DNA of 64,000 nucleotides from GCA-2737725 sp965229355 (GTDB lineage: Bacteria > Pseudomonadota > Alphaproteobacteria > Rhodospirillales > Rhodospirillaceae). Shown one piece after another: positions 35,958 to 44,810 of this stretch. Below the pieces are notes generated by a model that saw nothing but the letters and a program-made list of their open reading frames with translations, was not told the origin of the DNA and ran no database searches. Location: contig OZ245869.1 in assembly GCA_965229355.1 (NCBI GenBank), positions 744,001 through 808,000 on the forward strand, given 5' to 3'. Each line of letters starts with the position of its first letter. Positions within the stretch are counted from its first letter, which is position 1. The translations under genes and the position numbers were made by a program.

Positions 35958-37091
35958 ATGACTGGCATTACGCGATACATCACCCGACAGCTTTTAATCG
36001 GCACAGCCTTGGTCAGTGTCGTGCTGGTTTTCATTGTCTGGCTGACACAGTCATTACGGTTTTTGCAGTTCGTCATGAATAAAGGCCTGCCCTTGGGGAC
36101 ATGGCTGAAACTGACGGTCTACATGCTACCCGGTTTCTTCACCCTGATATTGCCCAGCGCATTCTTCTTCGTTGTGCTGTTTGTGTACAACAAGCTTGCT
36201 ATGGATAAAGAACTGGTTGTCGTCCAGGCGGCCGGAGTAAGCCGCTTAGGTGTTGCGCGCGCAGCCACCATAACGGCAACGGGGCTTACGATTTTTGGCC
36301 TGATTTTAAGCTCGCTGATTGTGCCTGCATCCGTGCGTGGGTTCAAAGACCTGCAATGGTTGATCCGCACAGATGTCTCACAAGTGCTCCTGCGTGAAGG
36401 TGCATTCAATGCATTGGGTGAAGGCTTAACCGTGTATGTGCGTGAACACGCGAGTAACGGTGAGCTTTTGGATTTAATGGTCAATGATGCGCGCAACCCG
36501 CAGAAGCCCGTGACATTGATGGCAGCGCGCGGTGCCGTGCGCGAGACCGAACAAAACACACGCGTGGTGATGCTATACAAAGGTAGTCGGCAGGAACGAT
36601 TAGGGCCGGAGCAGCTTTCGGTTTTGTATTTCGACACCTATTCGCTTGATCTGGGCAAAATCGCTGCCAGCGAAGGCCAGCGCAGCCCAGACAACCGCGA
36701 ACGCTGGACTTGGGAATTGCTGAGCCTGAATGAAAGTGATGGCTTTGCACCCAATGCCGTGGACCGCATGCGCGCCGAAGCGCATCAGCGCCTCACCGCC
36801 CCGTTTGCCGCCCTCGGATATGCGCTTTTGGCGGCCACCTGGCTGCTCTCGGGCTCGTTTGACCGCCGGGGCCAATGGCGCAGAATTGGGGGGGCCGTTT
36901 TAAGCGTGGTTGTGTTACAAGCAGCGGCCCTAAGTGCCATGAATGCGACGGCAAAAGCGGCCGAATTGGCTGTGTTGATGTACATTGTGGCGGCACTGCC
37001 CATTATCCTGTCCAGCTATGTGCTGGCCCGGGGACTGGGGCACGGGGTACCATTGCTGCCGTTACTGACGGCGAAGAATAAAGCTGCGTAA
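35958..37091 (+). CDS. lptF: LPS export ABC transporter permease LptF
   Basis: 377 residues. Three membrane segments at the start, a periplasmic beta-jellyroll of about 150 residues, and three at the end, the YjgP/YjgQ layout. Marks: R-Y-I-T-R-Q-L-L near the start, L-P-S-A-F-F-F-V-V-L-F-V-Y-N near 70 and MDKELVVVQAAGVSR, which is the coupling helix region. LptF pairs with LptG and the ATPase LptB to move LPS from the inner membrane. The normal partner gene lptG is not next to it: lptD begins 20 bases later. Confidence 0.93.
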   Translation: MTGITRYITRQLLIGTALVSVVLVFIVWLTQSLRFLQFVMNKGLPLGTWLKLTVYMLPGFFTLILPSAFFFVVLFVYNKLAMDKELVVVQAAGVSRLGVARAATITATGLTIFGLILSSLIVPASVRGFKDLQWLIRTDVSQVLLREGAFNALGEGLTVYVREHASNGELLDLMVNDARNPQKPVTLMAARGAVRETEQNTRVVMLYKGSRQERLGPEQLSVLYFDTYSLDLGKIAASEGQRSPDNRERWTWELLSLNESDGFAPNAVDRMRAEAHQRLTAPFAALGYALLAATWLLSGSFDRRGQWRRIGGAVLSVVVLQAAALSAMNATAKAAELAVLMYIVAALPIILSSYVLARGLGHGVPLLPLLTAKNKAA

Positions 37092-37111
37092 AACGCAGTT
37101 ATTTGCGTTGA

Positions 37112-39334
37112 GTGATTGGCGATGAGGATTTTGCTGCTGTGAGGGGTTTGGGGTTCGTGTTCACGCGGTTCTCGGTACTTTTAGCATCTAGTGTTTCGGT
37201 GGCGGCTTTACTTGCCCTGGGAAACGTTGCCCATGCCCAGAAGCTGGCAGACACCGCCGCTAAAGGTGCGGATAGCGCAACCGAACTGCGCGCCGATGAA
37301 ATGAATTACGACGAGGCCTCGGACACATTGAAAGCCGTGGGCCATGTGGAAATCGCCCGCGATGGCCGCGTGCTGTTGGCTGAGACCGCCACCTACAATC
37401 GCACCACCGATATGGCGACCGCTGAAGGCAACGTCAGCCTGCTCGATAAAAATGGAACGGTCATGTTCTTTGATCGCCTTGAGATCAAAGGCGACATGAA
37501 AGATGGATTTGCCAACGAAGTGCGCGTTCTGCTGGCCGATAAATCGCGCCTGCGCAGTAAAGAGTTCCGTCGCACCGAAGGCCGCTATAACGAAATGAAA
37601 GACGCGGTCTATACCGCGTGCGACGAGTGTAAAGATCACGACCCCGTCTGGCAGATTAAAGCCGAGCGCGTGCAGTACGATGATGTGGACGAGATGGTCT
37701 ACTATCGAAATGCCTGGGTTGAAATCTTGGGCGTGCCAATGTTCTACACGCCATACCTCGCACACCCAGACCCAACAACAGAGCGCAAAAGCGGCTTGTT
37801 GTTGCCCATCATCTCGGCGGGCAGCAACTTAGGTCTGTCGTATCAACAGCCCTACTACCTCAACATCGCACCCAACAAAGACGCGACCATCAGCCCACTG
37901 GTTACAACAAGCGCCGGTAAAGGTGTTGTGACCGAATACCGCCAGCATTTCGGCAGCGGTGAACTGCGCATGTTCGGAAGCTTGGTGGGTGATGACCCCG
38001 AAGCCGCCAAAGACGTGCGCGGCCACATACAGGGCCGCTTGCGGTGGGACATGGATGATAACTGGCGCAGTGGCGCAGATGTTTACTTGGCCTCTGACCG
38101 CACATACTTGCGTCGCTACAATTTCGATGCGCCGACATGGTTGACCACGAATGCATTTGCCGAGCGCTTCTCGTCGAACTCGTACTTCTCAGCCAACACC
38201 TATTACTTCCAACGCCAACGCCGCGCTGTTGCAGCAGGCACAACGCCGATTATCGCGCCGCTGTTGCAGTATAGTTATGTCGGCGATCAAGACGGTGACA
38301 TGGGCTACTTCCAGGCTGATGCGAACGCACTGGTTCTGGTGCGTGAAGACGGCACCGACAGCAATCGCCTGTCCGGCACCATCGGCTGGCACCTGCCCTA
38401 CACCAGTGACATGGGCGCGGTTTATACATTCCGTGCGACTTTACGCGGTGATGGCTATTACGTGCGCGATGTGGTGCGCCCCACCACGACAACGACATTT
38501 ACCGGCGCTGTTGGCCGCGTGATTCCGGAAGCCTCGGTAGAGTGGAAATTCCCGCTGGTCCGCAATGACGGCAACGCGCACCAAGTGCTTGAGCCGATCA
38601 TTATGGGTGTCGTCAGTCCCACAGGCTTAAACCGCGACGTCATTCCGAACGAAGACAGTTTGGATTTCGAGTTTGATGATTCAAACCTGTTCGATTCACA
38701 ACGCTTCACCGGTTACGACCGTGTCGATGGCGGTGCGCGCGTGAACTACGGATTGCGATGGGCAGCTTATGGGCGTGGCGGCGGCAGCGTCTCGACATTC
38801 TTGGGCCAAAGCTACCGCTTCAATCGCGAAAACGTATTTACGGCGTTATCGGGCTTAGATGAACGTTTATCGGATGTCGTGGGCCGCATTGAAGTGAACC
38901 CCAATCCGTACGTGAATTTGATGTATCGCTTCCGTCGCGATAAAGACACTTTTGCTGATCGCCGCAATGATTTGACCGCGATTGTGGGGCCGGAAACATT
39001 GCGCCTTGGCGCCAGCTATATTTTCTTAAAGCAAGATCCGACGACAACCACACTGCAAGAGCGTGAAGAACTGTACACGTCGCTCTCCACGCGTCTCACG
39101 CGCTATTGGAGCCTCTATGCCAATAACCGTCAGGACTTAAGCCCTGGTGGTGGCCGCATCCGGACCGCTGTTGGTTTCACATATGAAGATGAATGCTTTG
39201 TCTTCGGCCTGGATCTTGCTGACGACAACACCGAAGACCGTGACTTCAAGAGCGGCAAGTCTGTCATGCTGCGCTTTAACTTGAAGACCGTGGGTGACAT
39301 TAAGTTCAACACCAATGTCGGCACCCGTCAGTAA
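37112..39334 (+). CDS. lptD: LPS assembly outer-membrane protein LptD
   Basis: 740 residues if read from the GTG at 37112; GTG codons at 37139 and 37157 are better placed for the signal peptide (R-F-S-V-L-L-A-S-S-V-S-V-A-A-L-L-A-L-G-N) and one of them may be the real start. The OstA jellyroll (TELRADEMNYDEASDTLKA to about 190) is followed by a large barrel domain with CDECKDHDPVWQIKAERV and the conserved GVPMFYTPYLAHPD. It inserts LPS into the outer leaflet. It follows lptF and precedes a Sel1-repeat gene, one base apart. Confidence 0.94.
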   Translation: MIGDEDFAAVRGLGFVFTRFSVLLASSVSVAALLALGNVAHAQKLADTAAKGADSATELRADEMNYDEASDTLKAVGHVEIARDGRVLLAETATYNRTTDMATAEGNVSLLDKNGTVMFFDRLEIKGDMKDGFANEVRVLLADKSRLRSKEFRRTEGRYNEMKDAVYTACDECKDHDPVWQIKAERVQYDDVDEMVYYRNAWVEILGVPMFYTPYLAHPDPTTERKSGLLLPIISAGSNLGLSYQQPYYLNIAPNKDATISPLVTTSAGKGVVTEYRQHFGSGELRMFGSLVGDDPEAAKDVRGHIQGRLRWDMDDNWRSGADVYLASDRTYLRRYNFDAPTWLTTNAFAERFSSNSYFSANTYYFQRQRRAVAAGTTPIIAPLLQYSYVGDQDGDMGYFQADANALVLVREDGTDSNRLSGTIGWHLPYTSDMGAVYTFRATLRGDGYYVRDVVRPTTTTTFTGAVGRVIPEASVEWKFPLVRNDGNAHQVLEPIIMGVVSPTGLNRDVIPNEDSLDFEFDDSNLFDSQRFTGYDRVDGGARVNYGLRWAAYGRGGGSVSTFLGQSYRFNRENVFTALSGLDERLSDVVGRIEVNPNPYVNLMYRFRRDKDTFADRRNDLTAIVGPETLRLGASYIFLKQDPTTTTLQEREELYTSLSTRLTRYWSLYANNRQDLSPGGGRIRTAVGFTYEDECFVFGLDLADDNTEDRDFKSGKSVMLRFNLKTVGDIKFNTNVGTRQ

Positions 39335-39335
39335 C

Positions 39336-39794
39336 ATGCGTAAGCTGTTCTTCATCACAACAGCCACACTGGCTTTGATGACGGTGCAAGGCTTAGCGCA
39401 AGAGGACGAACTCAATTTGCGCGAGCCTGCCGCTGTGGCCGCAGCCGCAGACCGCTATGCTACGGGCATCGGCGTTATTCAAAGCGATGAACGTGCTGTG
39501 CAGCTTTATCATCAAGCGGCTGACTTGGGTGATGCACGCGCGTTGTTCAAACTGGGCGAAATGTACGCGGCTGGACGCGGCGTTGTGCAAGATGACGAAA
39601 CTGCCGTCGCGTATTTCCGCGCGGCCATCGCCAAATCTTACGGCCCGGCCCTGACAAGCTTAGGGATCTGCTATGCCGAGGGAAAAGGCGTGCCGGTCGA
39701 TACCGCAACCGCCTATAGGCTATTGCAAGATGCCGCGAACGCTGGGGACAAGCGCGCAAAGGATTACCTGATTCAGGCGCGTTTACTCCCTTAA
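39336..39794 (+). CDS. Sel1-repeat (TPR-like) secreted protein
   Basis: 152 residues from the ATG at 39336, one base after the lptD stop. Signal peptide (KLFFITTATLALMTVQGLAQ). Three Sel1-like repeats follow: the A-x-x-L-x-x-L-G-x-M-Y-x-x-G-x-G-V pattern is seen in ALFKLGEMYAAGRGVVQDD and ALTSLGICYAEGKGVPVD. Such repeats form solenoids for protein-protein contacts. Its place between lptD and surA suggests a periplasmic helper of outer-membrane assembly, but I know no named role. Confidence 0.82.
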   Translation: MRKLFFITTATLALMTVQGLAQEDELNLREPAAVAAAADRYATGIGVIQSDERAVQLYHQAADLGDARALFKLGEMYAAGRGVVQDDETAVAYFRAAIAKSYGPALTSLGICYAEGKGVPVDTATAYRLLQDAANAGDKRAKDYLIQARLLP

Positions 39795-39970
39795 AGACCT
39801 CAAACGCATTGAAAAATAACATAAATTCCCGCCCTGACTGGTCTGGTTTTCGCCATCGTTCATCTTTATGTTAGCCGCCTTATCTGGCGAGGTTGTAAGG
39901 CGACGTTTGCGCGCACCATTCGTAAAAATCGAATGTCTGATCGGGCGTCCCCAAATCGGTGATCTACAGA

Positions 39971-41269
39971 ATGAATAAGATTTCGCGTTTCGTTGCTGTG
40001 TTGGCGGCTTGTGCAATGTCTGTAGGCGCCGCATCCGTAGTCGCACCTGTGCATGCCCAACAGGGCGGCGCTGCAGGTGGAGGCGGTGCGATGGGCATCG
40101 CAGCCGTCGTCAACGAAGACATCATTACGGTTTTCGATGTGCAATCGCGTTTAGGCATGTTCATGGCGACATCTGGCCTGGAGAACACGCCGGATTTGCA
40201 ACGCCGCGTTTTGCCGCAAGTCATTCAAAGCCTGATTGAAGAACGCTTGAAGTTGCAGGAAGCCAAGCGTCTGAAAATCACCACCACCGAGCCTGAAGTG
40301 CGCAATGCGGTGGAGATGATCGAAGGTCAGAACAACATGCAACCTGGCTCGTTCCGCAAGATGTTCACCGAGCGCGGCGTCGATATGGGCACGCTGTATG
40401 CACAGATTGAAGCTGACGTGGCTTGGGTGAAAGTGGTGCGTCAGGAACTCCGCCGTAACGTCTTGGTGGCGCCCGAAGAAGTGAAGAACGTGATGGAGCG
40501 CTTGAAAGCCAACCAAGGCCGCCCGGAACATTTGCTCTCTGAAATCTTCCTGCCCGTGAATGCGACATCCAGCGAAGGCGATGTACGCCAACTGGCTGAT
40601 CGCTTGGTGCAACAAGCACGCAGCGGCACCCCCTTCCCGGCTATTGCACAACAATTCTCGCAAAGCCCAACCGCTGCCGTCGGCGGTGACTTGGGTTGGG
40701 TGATGCAGGGCGAACTGGAAACGGAATTGGACCGCGCCGTTGGTGGCATGGAACCCAACGAGATTTCAGATCCGATCAGATCAACCACCGGCTACCATAT
40801 TCTATCGCTGCGCGGACGCCGCGCTTCAGGCGCACCCGACCCGATGATGTCGGCCGTATCGTTGGCACAAATTTATTTACCAACCGTCGGTGGTCGCGCG
40901 CAAAGCGACGCGCAACTGACTCAGAACAGCAATACCATCATCACGCAAGCGACAGATTGCAAAAGCATGCTGGAGATTGGCAAACGCATTGGTGGCCCAG
41001 GGAGCGGTCCCATTGATCCGCTGCGCGTGGGCGGGTTACCTGAGAAAGTCCGCAACGCCGTAGCACCATTGCCCGTCAATCGCGTGAGCCCCCCCATTGA
41101 AGTGCCGGGTGCGCGCCTGTTCGTGATGGTCTGCCAGCGCTTCGACGACAGCGGCTTGCCTGACGAAAACCAAATTGCCTCAAAGCTTGAAAACGACAAG
41201 CTTGAAAACTTGGCCCGTCAGAAGCTGCGCGACTTGCGCCGCCAAGCGCTGGTTGATGTGCGCATCTAA
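39971..41269 (+). CDS. surA: Periplasmic chaperone / peptidyl-prolyl isomerase SurA-like
   Basis: 432 residues from the ATG at 39971 (a GTG four codons earlier is possible). Signal peptide (RFVAVLAACAMSVGAASV) is followed by a Gly-Ala linker, an N-terminal chaperone domain (VVNEDIITVFDVQSRLGMFM ... LIEERLKLQEAKRL), and one parvulin domain with AIAQQFSQSP, GGDLGWVMQGEL and TGYHILSLRGRR. SurA folds outer-membrane barrels such as LptD, which fits its position. Only one clear parvulin domain is visible; the remainder is a poorly matched second. Confidence 0.9.
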   Translation: MNKISRFVAVLAACAMSVGAASVVAPVHAQQGGAAGGGGAMGIAAVVNEDIITVFDVQSRLGMFMATSGLENTPDLQRRVLPQVIQSLIEERLKLQEAKRLKITTTEPEVRNAVEMIEGQNNMQPGSFRKMFTERGVDMGTLYAQIEADVAWVKVVRQELRRNVLVAPEEVKNVMERLKANQGRPEHLLSEIFLPVNATSSEGDVRQLADRLVQQARSGTPFPAIAQQFSQSPTAAVGGDLGWVMQGELETELDRAVGGMEPNEISDPIRSTTGYHILSLRGRRASGAPDPMMSAVSLAQIYLPTVGGRAQSDAQLTQNSNTIITQATDCKSMLEIGKRIGGPGSGPIDPLRVGGLPEKVRNAVAPLPVNRVSPPIEVPGARLFVMVCQRFDDSGLPDENQIASKLENDKLENLARQKLRDLRRQALVDVRI

Positions 41270-41287
41270 CCGCGGACCACGCCACAC

Positions 41288-42298
41288 ATGAGCACCGCGC
41301 CCATAGCTGTCACCATGGGCGAACCTGCCGGGATTGGCGGGGAAATTACGCTGCGTGCTTGGAATGCCCGAAAAAATCAGGGTCCAAAGTTCTTTGTGAT
41401 CGACAATGCTGCGCGCCTGAAAGCCGTAGGCAAAACGCTCAACATCGAAATGCCAGTGGAGCGTATTGAGACGCCTGCGCAAGTGCACGACGTGTTCAGC
41501 CGTGCTGTACCGGTGTTGGAAATTCCCGAAGCTGCCAACACCATGTTCTTTCTGGGCTTGCCCGAGCCTGGAACTGCCAAAGCTGTTATTGCCTCAATCG
41601 ATAAAGCCGTACAGTTGGTTCAAAACGGCGCTGCCAGCGCCATGGTCACTAACCCCATTCAAAAAGCTGTGCTGCAACAGGCGGGCTTCGCCTTTCCGGG
41701 TCACACAGAATATTTGGGTCATCTCGCCGGCGGCTTAACATCAGTGATGATGCTGGCGGTCGAACGCCCCACCCCGCCTTTACGTGTCGTGCCTGTGACT
41801 GTGCATACGGCAATCAAGAACGTGCCGACAGAATTAACGGCCGCAGGCATCGTTCATTGTGGACGCGTGACAGTCGCCGCACTGAAAAAAGATTTTGGGA
41901 TAGCTAGCCCGCGCTTGGCGATCACCGGCTTAAACCCGCACGCGGGCGAAGACGGCAAAATGGGGGACGAAGAGACCACCATCATTGCACCTGCTATCGC
42001 GCAATTACGCGCTGAAGGTATTGCAGTTTCAGGCCCTGCGCCTGCCGATACGTTTTTCCATACCGAAGCGCGCGCAAAATACGATGCGGTTTTGTGCATG
42101 TACCACGATCAGGCTTTGATCCCGCTTAAAACCTTGGACTTCGCGGGCGGCGTGAATATTACATTAGGCTTGCCGTTCATTCGCACGTCTCCCGATCACG
42201 GCACGGCCACAGACATCGCACCCAAGGGCATCGCCGACCCCACCAGCTTTATGGCAGCGCTTGATGCTGCACACACCTTTGCCCAGCGCCGCGTATGA
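41288..42298 (+). CDS. pdxA: 4-hydroxythreonine-4-phosphate dehydrogenase
   Basis: 336 residues. Marks: TMGEPAGIGGEI at the start, MVTNPIQKAVLQQAGFAFPGHTEYLGHLAG, the metal-binding G-L-N-P-H-A-G-E-D-G-K-M-G-D-E-E, the second His in M-Y-H-D-Q-A-L-I-P-L-K and the third in TSPDHGTATDIA. It oxidises the substrate on the way to pyridoxine phosphate. It overlaps rsmA as ATGA. Confidence 0.97.
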   Translation: MSTAPIAVTMGEPAGIGGEITLRAWNARKNQGPKFFVIDNAARLKAVGKTLNIEMPVERIETPAQVHDVFSRAVPVLEIPEAANTMFFLGLPEPGTAKAVIASIDKAVQLVQNGAASAMVTNPIQKAVLQQAGFAFPGHTEYLGHLAGGLTSVMMLAVERPTPPLRVVPVTVHTAIKNVPTELTAAGIVHCGRVTVAALKKDFGIASPRLAITGLNPHAGEDGKMGDEETTIIAPAIAQLRAEGIAVSGPAPADTFFHTEARAKYDAVLCMYHDQALIPLKTLDFAGGVNITLGLPFIRTSPDHGTATDIAPKGIADPTSFMAALDAAHTFAQRRV

Positions 42299-43131
42299 GT
42301 GACAATCTGCCTCCCTTGCGTGATGTGCTGGCCAAACACGGTCTTCGCGCCGATAAAAAACTGGGTCAGCATTTTTTGCTGGATCTCAATCTGACCGCTC
42401 GCATTGCGCGTGCTGCCGGTGACTTGACGACAGGCACCACGATTGAAATCGGCCCCGGCCCTGGCGGCCTAACGCGTTCACTGTTGGCCGCAGGAGCAAC
42501 GGTTGTGGCAGTTGAGCGCGATGAGCGCTGCTTACCGATCATGGCCGAGATTGGTGAAGCCTATAAAGGCAAGTTCAGCGTGGTCATGGGCGATGCGCTG
42601 AAAGTGGATTTACGCGAGGTCGCGCCTGGTCCGCGTCGGATTGTTGCGAACCTGCCCTATAACGTGGGCACGGATTTGCTGCTGGGCTGGCTGGAATACG
42701 CCACAGCGTTTGAGTCGATGACCTTGATGTTTCAGTCTGAGGTCGGCGATCGCATTGCAGCGCCGCCAGGTTCAAAAACCTATGGCCGCCTTAGCGTGCT
42801 GGCGCAGTGGTTATGTGATGCTCAGCCGCAATTCCACATTGCTCCGCAAGCCTTCACGCCGCCGCCACAAGTTGAATCCGTTGTCATCAAACTGACGCCA
42901 CTCCCGAAGCCGCGCTTCGAGGCTGATCAGAAAACCTTGGAACGTGTGACTGCGGCAGCATTCGGGCAACGCCGCAAGATGCTGCGGCAAAGTTTAAAAA
43001 CACTGGCGAAGGATTCAGGGTTCGCCGATGGCACAGCTTTGTGCGAAATCGTTGGCATCGATCCGCAAGAACGTGCTGAAAATTTATCAGTCGAGCAATT
43101 CTGCGCGCTGGCGCGTGAAATCGCGCGCTAA
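42295..43131 (+). CDS. rsmA: 16S rRNA (adenine1518-N6/adenine1519-N6)-dimethyltransferase
   Basis: 278 residues. KKLGQHFLLDLNLT, SAM-binding E-I-G-P-G-P-G-G-L-T and the catalytic N-L-P-Y-N-V are all present. The enzyme dimethylates two adjacent adenines in helix 45 of 16S rRNA late in ribosome assembly. It begins in an ATGA overlap with the pdxA stop, so the pair is translationally coupled, and converges on gmk. Confidence 0.97.
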   Translation: MSDNLPPLRDVLAKHGLRADKKLGQHFLLDLNLTARIARAAGDLTTGTTIEIGPGPGGLTRSLLAAGATVVAVERDERCLPIMAEIGEAYKGKFSVVMGDALKVDLREVAPGPRRIVANLPYNVGTDLLLGWLEYATAFESMTLMFQSEVGDRIAAPPGSKTYGRLSVLAQWLCDAQPQFHIAPQAFTPPPQVESVVIKLTPLPKPRFEADQKTLERVTAAAFGQRRKMLRQSLKTLAKDSGFADGTALCEIVGIDPQERAENLSVEQFCALAREIAR

Positions 43132-43144
43132 AGAATATAAGCGA

Positions 43145-43768
43145 TTAAAGGCTTTTGACGAAATCGCCTAAGCCAATGAGGCGTGTGCGCTTCATCCGCT
43201 CGGTTTGCAGAATACTTTGAACTTGCGCGATGGTGTCGTTGATGTCGCGGTTCACCAGCACATAATCGTATTCAGACCAGTGGCTCATTTCATCGGCCGC
43301 ACGCGCCATACGCTTTTGCACAACCTCTTCACTGTCTTGGCCGCGCCCACGCAAACGGCGTTCGAGTTCCTGCATGGATGGCGGCAAAATGAAAATGCTG
43401 ACTAAATCGTCACGCGCGTTCTCACGCAGTTGATGCGTGCCTTGCCAATCAATATCAAACAGCACGTCTTTTGCGGCACTCAATTGTTTCTCAACGTGCT
43501 CGCGCGGCGTGCCGTAATAATTGTCGAACACGCGTGCATTTTCTAAGAAAGCGTTCTGGGCACGCATGGCTTCAAACTTCGGAACATCAACGAAGTAATA
43601 GTGCACGCCATCGCTCTCGCCTGGGCGGGGTTGGCGCGTGGTCGCGGATACCGACAACACCAAATTTGGATCGGCCTTCAGCAACGCAGCCGCGATGGAG
43701 CTTTTGCCCGCACCCGAAGGCGAGGACAGCACCAGCATTAAGCCGCGACGTTGAAACGATTGAACCAA
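43145..43768 (-). CDS. gmk: Guanylate kinase
   Basis: 207 residues. P-loop LSSPSGAGKSSIA, GMP-binding T-T-R-Q-P-R-P-G-E and Y-Y-F-V, then the lid residues S-E-E-V-V-Q-K-R-M-A. It phosphorylates GMP to GDP. It follows yicC with 31 bases between, the common alphaproteobacterial pair. Confidence 0.97.
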   Translation of the reverse strand: MVQSFQRRGLMLVLSSPSGAGKSSIAAALLKADPNLVLSVSATTRQPRPGESDGVHYYFVDVPKFEAMRAQNAFLENARVFDNYYGTPREHVEKQLSAAKDVLFDIDWQGTHQLRENARDDLVSIFILPPSMQELERRLRGRGQDSEEVVQKRMARAADEMSHWSEYDYVLVNRDINDTIAQVQSILQTERMKRTRLIGLGDFVKSL

Positions 43769-43799
43769 GACTTACGCTCTCCAGATTATTCGTATCAAG

Positions 43800-44711
43800 C
43801 TATTCGATATTCTGAATTTGCTCACGCAACTGATCGATGGTGGCCTTCAAATCAAGACCAATCCGCGTGAGATCCACATCCTGCGACTTCGAACACAGAG
43901 TGTTGGCCTCACGGTTGAGTTCCTGTGTCAGGAAATCCAAGCGACGTCCACTGGGGCCACCGGCACTCATCATCTCGCGGGCTTGTTCCAAGTGCGCTTT
44001 CAACCGATCAATTTCTTCGCGGATATCAGCCTTCACCGCCAGCAATGCAACTTCCTGGGCTAAGCGCTCCGGAGTCAGCGTGTTATTGCCATTGGTCAGG
44101 TCCGCCACCTGTCGTTCAAAACGCGCCTTAATAGCACTCGGTTGCGTCATGGAATGCGCGGCAGCAGCCGTCGCCAGTTCCGACAAGCGCTTCAAATGGC
44201 CATCAACAATCGCGGCAAGACGCGCACCTTCTTCGTTGCGCGCTTTCGCCAAGCCCTGCAAAGCAACCCGCAATGAATCCAACAGAACGCGGTCACGGTC
44301 TGCGAGTGCTGCTGAATCCAATTGAGGTTCGATCGGTTCAATCACGCCGCGAATGGACATCAAGCCATCAAGGCTCGCACCACTAATCCCTGCGGGCAGT
44401 GATTGTGCTTTTTTGGCGGCCAACTGAATAAGGTTATCAAGCACATCTTCATTGATGCGCACGCCCAACGTTTGCGGCTCACCTGTAATAACAAGCGACA
44501 ACGAGATTGAGCCACGCGTAAAGGTCTCGGGCACTAATTTGCGAATCGCGAGATCTAGCGAGTCAAAGCCGGGCGGCAGACGTAAGCGCAAATCCAGGCT
44601 TTTGCCGTTTACACTGCGCGTTTCCCAAGCCCAGGAGAGAACTGCAGGCGCCGTCATACGGCCTTCAGCACGGGCGAAACCCGTCATGCTTGCAACTGGC
44701 CGCGCACCCAT
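43800..44711 (-). CDS. YicC family endoribonuclease-like protein
   Basis: 303 residues. SMTGFARAEG at the start, S-W-A-W-E-T-R-S-V-N-G-K-S-L-D near 28, and the end K-A-D-I-R-E-E-I-D-R-L-K-A-H-L followed by G-R-R-L-D-F-L-T-Q-E-L-N-R-E-A-N-T fit the YicC family throughout. Members are metal-dependent RNases that bind as a hexamer. It lies upstream of gmk. Confidence 0.94.
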   Translation of the reverse strand: MGARPVASMTGFARAEGRMTAPAVLSWAWETRSVNGKSLDLRLRLPPGFDSLDLAIRKLVPETFTRGSISLSLVITGEPQTLGVRINEDVLDNLIQLAAKKAQSLPAGISGASLDGLMSIRGVIEPIEPQLDSAALADRDRVLLDSLRVALQGLAKARNEEGARLAAIVDGHLKRLSELATAAAAHSMTQPSAIKARFERQVADLTNGNNTLTPERLAQEVALLAVKADIREEIDRLKAHLEQAREMMSAGGPSGRRLDFLTQELNREANTLCSKSQDVDLTRIGLDLKATIDQLREQIQNIE

Positions 44712-44810
44712 TCTTACAATCCCATAGCCGTCAAAGTATGAGGACGGTTATATCGGGGGGCGCGGGTATTACAAGGCGTGGACGGCTTGGGGGTGGGCAA
44801 AATCAAGGGG

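Noticed and set aside
37092..37111. A remnant of lptG between lptF and lptD
   Set aside because: Only 20 bases separate the genes, too short for any remnant.
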